The notes beneath the pieces were generated by a model. The model worked only from the letters and a program-made list of their open reading frames with translations, had not been told where the DNA came from and searched no databases. A stretch of DNA of 64,000 bases from Bernardetia sp. MNP-M8 (GTDB taxonomy: Bacteria; Bacteroidota; Bacteroidia; Cytophagales; Bernardetiaceae). The stretch's first letter is position 1, and each line of letters starts with the position of its first letter. Below, piece by piece: positions 57,099 to 64,000 of the stretch. Where the stretch lies: contig NZ_CP147012.1 of NCBI RefSeq assembly GCF_037126285.1, positions 3,370,676-3,434,675 of the forward strand. Direction: 5' to 3'. Made by a program: the position numbers and the translations under genes.

Positions 57099-57317
57099 TT
57101 ACTTCATTTCATTTTCTTCCTCTTGATTGTCTTTATTTCTAAAATCATAGACTTTTTTAGCTCCATAAGCTGCGCCTGCTGCCAAAAGTAGTGAAAGACC
57201 TCCATCTATAGGTGCGCCTAATGCATTAGGTGGATCAATAGGAAAACCTCCACCTTGAGCAAACAAATAGTCTACAATAAAAAATCCAATAAGGAGTAAT
57301 ACAATTTTTTTGAACAT
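57099..57317 (-). CDS. Small PID-CTERM sorting-domain protein
   Basis: The open frame starts further up at 57398, but the Met at 57317 gives a proper signal peptide (FKKIVLLLIGFFIVDYLFAQ) and a 72-residue product. The body contains the phrase NALGAPIDGGLSLLLAAGAA and a Lys-rich end, which is the PID-CTERM pattern of a PxDGG motif, hydrophobic segment and basic tail. Such proteins are thought to be processed and displayed by a dedicated but little-studied system in Bacteroidota. It sits 91 bases after the giant T9SS gene, in the same direction. Confidence 0.72.
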   Translation of the reverse strand: MFKKIVLLLIGFFIVDYLFAQGGGFPIDPPNALGAPIDGGLSLLLAAGAAYGAKKVYDFRNKDNQEEENEMK

Positions 57318-57357
57318 AATAAATAGTATTTTAATAGATGATGTTTTAGGTAAGATA

Positions 57358-57391
57358 AATAGCCGTAATAATACAATTAATACGGCTATTA
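57358..57391 (-). terminator. Hairpin after the upstream giant T9SS gene
   Basis: AATAGCCGTA pairs with TACGGCTATT. The T run is weak, so it may attenuate rather than end transcription into the PID-CTERM gene. Confidence 0.45.
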
Positions 57392-57407
57392 ATATCAATA
57401 ATAGTGC

Positions 57408-60400
57408 TTATTCTTTAACAATACGTACAGTAGTTGTTTTTTCAGAATCCGAAACTTGAAGTAAATACAAGCCAGAAGCCTGTTTTTCTAAATCAATTGT
57501 GCCTTCTAAAAATGCTCCTTCTTTTGTTTTTCTTTCTTCCAAGATGATTCTGCCTGTGGCATCAAACAAACGAATGGTGTAATTTCCTTCTTTATTTGTT
57601 CTCAAGCTATATGAAAAACGATTTGGGGTGGGATTTGGATACACCATTAGCTTTTCATTCTCAAAGAAATCTTGACTTGCTTCTGTTTTGAATAAAAGCA
57701 CAAAACGTTTTACTTCATTTCCTTTTGTTGCTAAAAACTTATAATCGCCTTCTGCTTTTAAGTTATGTAACGAATCTGTCAAGGAATCATACAAATAAAG
57801 CTCGTGTTTTGAATGGAAATATTTCATACTGCGAAGCGTAATTTCATACTCTCCATCTGTCAGAATATTCATGGCTAAAGGTAAACTTTGGTCGGAATCA
57901 AAACGTCCTAATCCATTGATAGCAAAATATTCCGTTTCTGCTGTTTCTGTATTTTCATTGTATGAATAAAGTGTAGGACTTGCACTATTCATTTTGTGAA
58001 GTTTGGCTGCATCATATTTGCCATCAAAGTTAGGAGTTGCCCCTGATTCAAAATAAATTGTGGTTTCATCCAAAGAATTTCCTTTCTTGAGAGCAATTCT
58101 AATCAATCCTTCTTTCAGATTTTCTGTTTCAGTCGTCTTATAGAAACGAGTATCCGTACTCAAACGAACACCATTATTCATATTGACAGTTCCTCCACCT
58201 AGAGTTCTGACAAAGAAACCTTGCATAGGAGCAATTTCTTTTTTACCTCCATTGTTCGAAACGCCATTGACATATTCTGCAAAAATTCCTTCGTATTGAT
58301 TGACTGGAATATCAATATAAACAGCATCTTCAACTCCTGTAGAAGCTAGCAAAACTAACTCCCAATCAATTGGAGAGGGATACGGATTTCCAACCAAATT
58401 ATAACCTTCTTGGCTAAATCCTCCTCCACTATTTGTAACAGAAATAGATTGACTTCCATTATTCAATGTTCCATTCAAATCTACGGTTACACCTGTTGAA
58501 ATATTGGCTTGATAACCTCTAGTTACAGTCAAATTAGCTGTGGTAGGAACTTTGTAATTGGAAATAAATGGATTGAAATAAGCACTTGATGTTGCACCTG
58601 CATTACTTTCTTCATACTGGAAGAAAGTAGGGAAAGGACGAACAAAGGCAGGCTCTGGAGCTGTATTGTAAGCTGTCGTCAGAACTAGACTCATATCATC
58701 GCCAAACTGGGAAACAGTTGCATCAGAAAAAGGAGAACTAAATAAATGATATCCTCTTCCATCTGTGCCTCCTAAATCTGAAACAGCAGGTAAGTAGCGT
58801 TCCATAATGACAGTTCCTACAACTGTATTTGTAGGAGAATCATTGATTACTAAAGCCGTTTGAGTTGCAGAAGAAAGCAAGGCAAAATCAGTTGTTGAAC
58901 CTGTAACTTCCATTTCGCCAGTAGATTCTAAATGTAAAACCTCTACAATACTCATATCACCTGTAATAGTCAGTTTATTTCCATTTTCTACAAGAATCTG
59001 ATTGATGTTTACATTTTTATAATCTGTAAAATCAGAAGTAAAAGTGAGATTTTTATCTACGATTACATTTTCAGGATAATTTCTATTTCCTGTCGGTTTT
59101 ATGGTATCATTTGCTATCGCTGCATCAACTGCCCATTGAATGGTTGAATAATAAATGCCTGTACGAACTAAAAGTACATCACCAGATGAATTATTAGCTC
59201 CTTCTACTACAAAATCATAAGCAGCTTCATCACAATCGTTATTATTTATAGTAATAGTTGCTGTATTTGTTCCTGTTGAAATGGCGGTAAAAGTAACATC
59301 AAAAGTAGCACTTCCACCTGCTGAAACAGAAGTAGGAATAGAACTGACTGTAAAATCAGTTGTATTACTTGAAGTGATTGAAGAAATCGTAATTGCTTCT
59401 GTTCCAGTATTCTCAATCGTATAAGTAATAGTTCTTGAGATAGCTGTATTGCCAAAATCTGTATCATCAGAAACATTGGGGGTTACATCGCCATCTACAA
59501 TAGAAACTGCATTTCCTAAAACATTGATTTCTCTTGTGCTAATTACAGTAACGGTTTGTGTTGCTGTTTGAGTATTTCCATTACCATCATCTGCTGTCCA
59601 AGTGACTGTGGTTACTCCAATAGGGAAAGTAGCAGGAGCATCATTTGTGAAGGTAGGTGTTCCACAATTATCACTTCCTGTTGGTGTGCCTAAAGCAACT
59701 CCAGAAGCTGTACAAAGTCCTGTATCTGTGTTTACAGTCACATTTATTGGTGCTGTAATTGTTGGATTTGTAACATCATCAAGAATTACATTTTGGTCTG
59801 CTGTCGATGTATTTCCATTACCATCATCAAATGTCCAAGTTACAACCGTTGTTCCTTGGGCAGTAATTGGAAATACTGTTCCTGTTGTTCCTGTTACTGT
59901 TCCTGCACAATTATCTGTTGTTGTTGGTGCAGTTGGGGTTACACTACATTCAGCAGTAACATCTGCTAATGTCGGCACTACTGGTGCTGTAACATCATCA
60001 AGAATTACATTTTGGTCTGCTGTCGATGTATTTCCATTCCCATCATCAAATGTCCAAGTTACAACTGTTGTTCCTTGGGCTGTAATTGGAAATACTGTTC
60101 CTGTTGTTCCTGTTACTGTTCCTGCACAATTATCTGTTGTTGTTGGTGCAGTTGGAGTAGACGAACATTCAGCAGTAACATCTGCTAATGTCGGCACTAC
60201 TGGTGCTGTAACATCATCAAGAATTACATTTTGATCAGCAGTTACTGAATTGCCATTACCATCGTTAAATGTCCAAGTTACAACCGTTGTTCCTTGTGCC
60301 GTGATTGGAAATACTGTTCCTGTTGTTCCTGTAATTGTTCCAACACAGTTATCTGTAGTTGTGGGTGCAATTGGAGTAGACGAACATTCAGCAGTAACAT

Positions 60401-62030
60401 CTGCTAATGTCGGCACTACTGGTGCTGTAACATCATCAAGAATTACATTTTGATCAGCTGTGACACTATTGCCATTACCATCGTTAAATGTCCAAGTTAC
60501 AACCGTTGTTCCTTGGGCTGTAATTGGAAATACTGTTCCTGTTGTTCCTGTAACTGTTCCTGCACAATTATCAGTTGTGGTTGGTGCTGTTGGAGTTGAA
60601 GTACACTCTTCATTGATATCAGCTAAAACTGGAATTACTGGATCAGTAGTATCATCAATAATTACATTTTGGTCGGCTGTAACAGAATTGCCATTTCCAT
60701 CATTAAATGTCCAAGTTACTACTGTTGTGCCTTGTGCTGTGATGGGAAATGTTGTCCCTGTCGTTCCTGTGATTGTTCCTGCACAATTATCTGTTGTGGT
60801 TGGTGCTGTTGGAGTTGAAGTACACTCTTCATTGATATCAGCTAAAACTGGAATTACTGGATCAGTAGTATCATCAATAATTACATTTTGGTCGGCTGTA
60901 ACAGAATTGCCATTTCCATCATCAAATGTCCAAGTTACTACTGTTGTGCCTTGTGCTGTGATGGGAAATGTTGTCCCTGTCGTTCCTGTGATTGTTCCTG
61001 CACAATTATCAGTTGTGGTTGGTGCTGTTGGAGTTGAAGTACATTCTTCATTGATATCAGCCAAAACTGGAATTACTGGGTCAATATTATCTGCTGTACC
61101 ATTTCCATTAATAGCAAAGGTATAAGCATTTTCATCTGAATCGTCGTTAGTTACTGTAACTAAAGCTACTCTATTTCCTATTGCAGAAGGATTGAAAGTA
61201 ACTGTAAAAGTTTGTGTTCCTGTTGTAGCTGCTACCGTTGCAGGGAAAGCAGGAAGCCCACTTAAAGTAAAATCAGCAGCATTTGTGCCTGTAACAGTAA
61301 TATTACTTACTGTTAAGGCTGCTCCACCTGTATTTTGAATAGTGTATGTCTTAGCAAGACTATTCGTTCCACATTCAGCTACATCTCCAAAATCTGTATC
61401 ATTGGTTAGACTTGTAGTTCCTGCACCACTTACAATATTATTTCCATTTCCTTGTAGATTGATTTCTGGGGATGTACTTACTAAATCATAAAATACAGTA
61501 GCATTGATATTCCTCACAGTAAGAGTAAGACCAAAGGGATAAGATTTCCCCACTCCTTCATAAATAGTCATATCTGCATTACTAGCTAACACATTTCCTA
61601 CTGCTGTTCCATCTGTATATGATGTTCCTCCTCCAAAAGTATTTGTTATGTAAAAACTATAACGTTGCCCTGCAGGTATAGTAATATTGATAGGTATAGG
61701 TAATTGAGTAGGAATGTTATTTCCTGCTGATGTTATCCCTGTTGCACTTCCTAGAAGAGTCCATGCTGCTGCATTAGTTTCAAAACCAACATGAGTACCG
61801 ACTTTATAATAAATTTCATAATCGGCTGTAGTTCCTGGGTATAAATTTGCAGCAAAACAACGAATGGTAATTGCATTGGTTGCTTCCACATCAAACATAG
61901 CCCCTCTCTGACCATTGTTGGTATTATATGGTGTGGCAAAATTATTTGAAGATGGACATTGTGCATAAGATAAAGAAGGTAATCCTATTAATAAGGATAT
62001 AAATAGTAAAAGGTAATTTAGATTCTTCAT
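57408..62030 (-). CDS. Large T9SS surface protein with six HYR-like repeats
   Basis: The 1540-residue protein has a signal peptide (about 1-23), an N-terminal beta-rich domain (about 24-185) unrelated to that of its paralogue, and an anchor-D-like domain (about 200-310). Six tandem 73-residue HYR-like repeats, a divergent HYR domain, a second anchor-D-like domain and the C-terminal region ending in a type A T9SS sorting domain follow. The first three repeats are of an ADINEECTS type, the last three of the ADVTAECS type found in the paralogue, so the array looks chimeric. It leads the minus-strand surface block, with a copy of the 104-bp element upstream. Confidence 0.88.
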   Translation of the reverse strand: MKNLNYLLLFISLLIGLPSLSYAQCPSSNNFATPYNTNNGQRGAMFDVEATNAITIRCFAANLYPGTTADYEIYYKVGTHVGFETNAAAWTLLGSATGITSAGNNIPTQLPIPINITIPAGQRYSFYITNTFGGGTSYTDGTAVGNVLASNADMTIYEGVGKSYPFGLTLTVRNINATVFYDLVSTSPEINLQGNGNNIVSGAGTTSLTNDTDFGDVAECGTNSLAKTYTIQNTGGAALTVSNITVTGTNAADFTLSGLPAFPATVAATTGTQTFTVTFNPSAIGNRVALVTVTNDDSDENAYTFAINGNGTADNIDPVIPVLADINEECTSTPTAPTTTDNCAGTITGTTGTTFPITAQGTTVVTWTFDDGNGNSVTADQNVIIDDTTDPVIPVLADINEECTSTPTAPTTTDNCAGTITGTTGTTFPITAQGTTVVTWTFNDGNGNSVTADQNVIIDDTTDPVIPVLADINEECTSTPTAPTTTDNCAGTVTGTTGTVFPITAQGTTVVTWTFNDGNGNSVTADQNVILDDVTAPVVPTLADVTAECSSTPIAPTTTDNCVGTITGTTGTVFPITAQGTTVVTWTFNDGNGNSVTADQNVILDDVTAPVVPTLADVTAECSSTPTAPTTTDNCAGTVTGTTGTVFPITAQGTTVVTWTFDDGNGNTSTADQNVILDDVTAPVVPTLADVTAECSVTPTAPTTTDNCAGTVTGTTGTVFPITAQGTTVVTWTFDDGNGNTSTADQNVILDDVTNPTITAPINVTVNTDTGLCTASGVALGTPTGSDNCGTPTFTNDAPATFPIGVTTVTWTADDGNGNTQTATQTVTVISTREINVLGNAVSIVDGDVTPNVSDDTDFGNTAISRTITYTIENTGTEAITISSITSSNTTDFTVSSIPTSVSAGGSATFDVTFTAISTGTNTATITINNNDCDEAAYDFVVEGANNSSGDVLLVRTGIYYSTIQWAVDAAIANDTIKPTGNRNYPENVIVDKNLTFTSDFTDYKNVNINQILVENGNKLTITGDMSIVEVLHLESTGEMEVTGSTTDFALLSSATQTALVINDSPTNTVVGTVIMERYLPAVSDLGGTDGRGYHLFSSPFSDATVSQFGDDMSLVLTTAYNTAPEPAFVRPFPTFFQYEESNAGATSSAYFNPFISNYKVPTTANLTVTRGYQANISTGVTVDLNGTLNNGSQSISVTNSGGGFSQEGYNLVGNPYPSPIDWELVLLASTGVEDAVYIDIPVNQYEGIFAEYVNGVSNNGGKKEIAPMQGFFVRTLGGGTVNMNNGVRLSTDTRFYKTTETENLKEGLIRIALKKGNSLDETTIYFESGATPNFDGKYDAAKLHKMNSASPTLYSYNENTETAETEYFAINGLGRFDSDQSLPLAMNILTDGEYEITLRSMKYFHSKHELYLYDSLTDSLHNLKAEGDYKFLATKGNEVKRFVLLFKTEASQDFFENEKLMVYPNPTPNRFSYSLRTNKEGNYTIRLFDATGRIILEERKTKEGAFLEGTIDLEKQASGLYLLQVSDSEKTTTVRIVKE
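59769..61083 (-). repeat. Six tandem 219-bp HYR-type repeats
   Basis: Six units of 219 bases, in two sequence classes of three each. Units of the second class are almost identical to those at 53173-54268. Confidence 0.85.
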
Positions 62031-62080
62031 AGATTTTGTATTTAAAAGTTAGATTAGACAGATATGTCTTACAATTAATT

Positions 62081-62184
62081 AACAATGAAAATACAAAGAG
62101 CAGTAGAAATTGTACTAAAACGAGATGTTGATTTTTTGTTGATTGCTTATAAAACAACAAATTAATTATACATATTCTTTAAAA
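62081..62184 (-). promoter_or_regulatory. Duplicated 104-bp upstream element, copy 2 (giant T9SS gene)
   Basis: This is the counterpart of 56923-57026, with the two TGTTGATT direct repeats at 62126 and 62137, again 11 bp apart. It lies about 50 bases upstream of the start of the 1540-residue protein, closer than copy 1 is to its gene. Confidence 0.6.
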
Positions 62185-62342
62185 TATGACACAAAAATCA
62201 TCTACTATCATCCAAACAACTTTTCAAAATCTGATTTTCAATAAAAATTACATAGCTTTGAAATGTAGATATTTTTGTAGTTCTATTTCAGTTTGATTAT
62301 CAATTTTTCTAAAGTGTTAAGGGATTGGATACATAATTTTAC

Positions 62343-62373
62343 TTGAAAAAAAGCCTTTTTTTGCCTACCTTTA
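62343..62373 (+). promoter_or_regulatory. Bacteroidota-type promoter of the GNAT gene
   Basis: TTG (62343-62345), a 20-base spacer and TACCTTTA (62366-62373) sit about 58 bases before the ATG. Confidence 0.5.
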
Positions 62374-62430
62374 TGTTTTTCGAAATGATTTAGAAATCTA
62401 GATCAACTTTTTAAACCAAAACCCTACTCA

Positions 62431-62886
62431 ATGTCTATTTCAATAAAAAAGCTCACTCCAAGTTCTACTTTTGATACTTCTCTTTTAGAAGAAATAAATG
62501 AATTTCTTTTTAAACATTTAGAACAATATGGCGATCCAAAAGCTGATATCAGAAAGGCTATGGATTATTCACTATCAAAAGAAACTGGAAAAGGAGGATA
62601 TATTTTTTATGCAGTTGAAAATGAAGAAGGCAAAGAAAAAATTGTTGGTGCAACTGTCATCAATGAAACAGGCATGAAAGATTATATTCCAGAAAATATC
62701 TTAGTTTATATTGCTGTTGATGGTTCGCAGCGTGGAAAGGGAATTGGTAAAAAAATAATGCAAGAAGCAATGAACAGTGTAAATGGCTCAGTTGCTCTTC
62801 ATGTAGAACCTGATAATCCAGCCAAAAAACTCTATGAAAAACTAGGATTTACAAATAAGTATTTAGAGATGCGTTGGCAACAATAA
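62431..62886 (+). CDS. GNAT-family acetyltransferase
   Basis: The 151-residue protein has the GNAT acetyl-CoA site: VYIAVDGSQRGKGIGKKIMQ (the QxxGxG/A motif, about residues 90-109), then ALHVEPDNPAKKLYEKLGF, which is motif B. The N-terminus before it carries the expected strands. The substrate is not predictable. It stands alone with its own promoter-like sequence, and a heptamer array follows its stop. Confidence 0.85.
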   Translation: MSISIKKLTPSSTFDTSLLEEINEFLFKHLEQYGDPKADIRKAMDYSLSKETGKGGYIFYAVENEEGKEKIVGATVINETGMKDYIPENILVYIAVDGSQRGKGIGKKIMQEAMNSVNGSVALHVEPDNPAKKLYEKLGFTNKYLEMRWQQ

Positions 62887-62928
62887 ATTTAGAAGTTAGA
62901 TTGCTGAAGTTAGAAGTGAAGACAGAAT
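62887..62928 (+). repeat. 7-bp-periodic array after the GNAT gene
   Basis: Heptamers ATTTAGA, AGTTAGA, TTGCTGA, AGTTAGA, AGTGAAG follow the stop directly. An inverted, related array lies at 62994-63028, so the two could pair across about 65 bases. Confidence 0.6.
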
Positions 62929-62993
62929 AAAAATCAAATCTTGTATTTTCATTCTCTTGATTTTCCTCTTCTTCTCTGTGGTTAAAATGTATT

Positions 62994-63028
62994 TCAATTC
63001 TCACTTCTAAACTCTAAATTCTAATTTT
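62994..63028 (+). repeat. Inverted 7-bp-periodic array at the start of the M20 gene
   Basis: Five heptamers in register (TCAATTC, TCACTTC, TAAACTC, TAAATTC, TAATTTT) are the reverse-complement type of the array at 62887. The TTG start of the amidohydrolase overlaps the last unit. Confidence 0.6.
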
Positions 63029-64000
63029 GTTACCTACTCGCCAACAACTTCATAAAATAGCCGAACTTTCCAATCAAGAATACAAAACAGCTAAGTTTGT
63101 AGTTGATTTTCTTACAACTTGTAATCCGACCTCTATCCATCAAAATATAGGAAATACAGGAATTATAGCAATTTGGGAAAGTGAAAATTTTGATACAACT
63201 AAACACAAAACGATTGCTTTTCGTGCCGAATTGGATGCTTTACCTATTCCAGAACCAAATAATTTTGATTATAAATCAGAACATCAAGGAGTTTCGCATA
63301 AATGTGGACACGATGGACACATGACTATTTTGCTAGGAGTTGCTCAGTATCTGAAAGAAAATTTTGATACACTAATTCAGCAAAAAAATAAAAGAATAAT
63401 CTTACTTTTTCAGCCCGCCGAAGAAACAGGAGAAGGAGCTTTACAAATGCTTGAAGATAAGCAACTACAAAAACTACATTTCAAAATTGATTATTTCTTT
63501 GCTCTTCACAATATTCCTTCTTACGAAAAAAAACTAATTGTTTGTAGAGAAAAAACCTTTGCAGCAGCTTCTACAGGAATAATTGTAGAATTTGAAGGCT
63601 TGATTTCACATGCAGCCGAACCTCAGAATGGAAAAAACCCTGCTTTAGCATTAAGCGAACTAACTACTTTTCTTTATTTTTTATCAGAGAATATTATCAA
63701 AGAAAAAGAAAATAAAGATTTTGTGTTGGTAACTGTTGTAGATGCTATTTTAGGAGAAACCTCAAGAAAATCATTGGATGATATTGCCTTTGGTGTTTCG
63801 CCTGCAAAGGCTCGTGTTTGTGCTACTCTTCGCAGTTATTTAGATGAAGACTTACAGCTTCTTTCTCAGAAAACAGAACAAAAAGCCCAAGAATTAGCTA
63901 ATAAGCATGATTTAAAACTCAAAATCAGTTATTCAGAGAAATTTGCAGCTACTACCAATACACCAAAAAGCGTAGAGCTTATTAAAAAAGCAGCTAAAAA
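63027..64000 (+). CDS. M20-family amidohydrolase (partial, runs off the window)
   Basis: The visible 324 codons match M20D amidohydrolases, which cleave N-acyl groups from amino acids: TIAFRAELDALPIPEP, SHKCGHDGHMTILLGVAQYL (metal-binding His and Asp), LLFQPAEETGEGALQML and FFALHNIP. No ATG precedes these motifs in frame and a stop lies at 63015-63017, so the TTG at 63027 is the only reasonable start. The 3' end is outside the window. The start codon overlaps a heptamer repeat array. Confidence 0.88.
   Translation, partial: MLPTRQQLHKIAELSNQEYKTAKFVVDFLTTCNPTSIHQNIGNTGIIAIWESENFDTTKHKTIAFRAELDALPIPEPNNFDYKSEHQGVSHKCGHDGHMTILLGVAQYLKENFDTLIQQKNKRIILLFQPAEETGEGALQMLEDKQLQKLHFKIDYFFALHNIPSYEKKLIVCREKTFAAASTGIIVEFEGLISHAAEPQNGKNPALALSELTTFLYFLSENIIKEKENKDFVLVTVVDAILGETSRKSLDDIAFGVSPAKARVCATLRSYLDEDLQLLSQKTEQKAQELANKHDLKLKISYSEKFAATTNTPKSVELIKKAAK

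Noticed and set aside
57318-57398. Upstream start for the PID-CTERM protein
   Set aside because: It would bury the signal peptide 27 residues inside the protein; the Met at 57317 gives a normal signal sequence.
1-64000. tRNA, rRNA, SRP RNA, tmRNA or riboswitch genes
   Set aside because: I looked for T-loop words, conserved rRNA stretches and familiar riboswitch cores in the gaps and recognised none; a covariance-model search would be needed to exclude small RNAs.

Overview
The window looks like chromosomal DNA from an AT-rich member of the Bacteroidota, most likely a Cytophagales-type (Flexibacter/Bernardetia-like) environmental bacterium. This is inferred from several things seen in the sequence: type IX secretion (T9SS) C-terminal sorting domains of both the A type and the gliding-associated B type, a PID-CTERM protein, a SusC-like regulatory domain plus outer-membrane barrel, promoters of the TTG-N19/20-TAnnTTTG type, and little use of Shine-Dalgarno sites. 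No tRNA, rRNA or CRISPR array was seen.

Layout. 1-2.9 kb: the tail of an unknown gene, a large metzincin-type metalloprotease and a lipoprotein, then a broken second lipoprotein beside an IS630 remnant and a RAYT/REP element (2.9-4.5 kb). 4.6-31 kb: mostly single-gene housekeeping and envelope functions, namely hemF, a VanX-like dipeptidase, a CAP-SPOR protein, an outer-membrane receptor, thioredoxin-like proteins, an OmpA lipoprotein, ffh, an AIM24-family protein, a Crp/Fnr regulator with an oxidoreductase, rluE-like, a phosphopantetheinyl transferase, an M1 peptidase, gcvH, prfB (with its programmed frameshift) and queG. 31-40 kb: a small secreted protein and a 2757-residue repetitive surface protein with a gliding-type C-terminus. 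40-46 kb: a scar zone in which a dndC fragment abuts an IS4-family fragment, then efp-accB-accC, then an IS982-type element cleanly inserted in a small membrane-protein gene. 46-50.8 kb: kmo, a frameshifted alkB-like gene, a TPR histidine kinase and gatC. 50.8-62 kb: a minus-strand surface-protein block holding two very large T9SS proteins with nearly identical C-terminal halves and different numbers of a 73-residue HYR-like repeat. Between them lie an S74-chaperone protein and a PID-CTERM protein. The window ends with a GNAT acetyltransferase and the start of an M20 amidohydrolase.

How things fit together. The accB-accC pair supplies two parts of acetyl-CoA carboxylase next to efp, a common arrangement. 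The 50.8-62 kb block reads as one surface-assembly locus. A duplicated 104-bp upstream element, holding two 8-bp direct repeats 11 bp apart, precedes two of its transcription units and suggests shared control. Intergenic regions carry two kinds of small repeat that normal annotation misses: degenerate 7-bp-periodic arrays that sit right after stop codons or right before starts, and REP-like palindromes, several with a GTTGGG/CCCAAC frame. One RAYT transposase gene in the window is a plausible mobiliser of the palindromes. The most notable candidates for new biology are the heptamer arrays, the duplicated regulatory block of the surface locus, and the metalloprotease/lipoprotein pair at the left edge.
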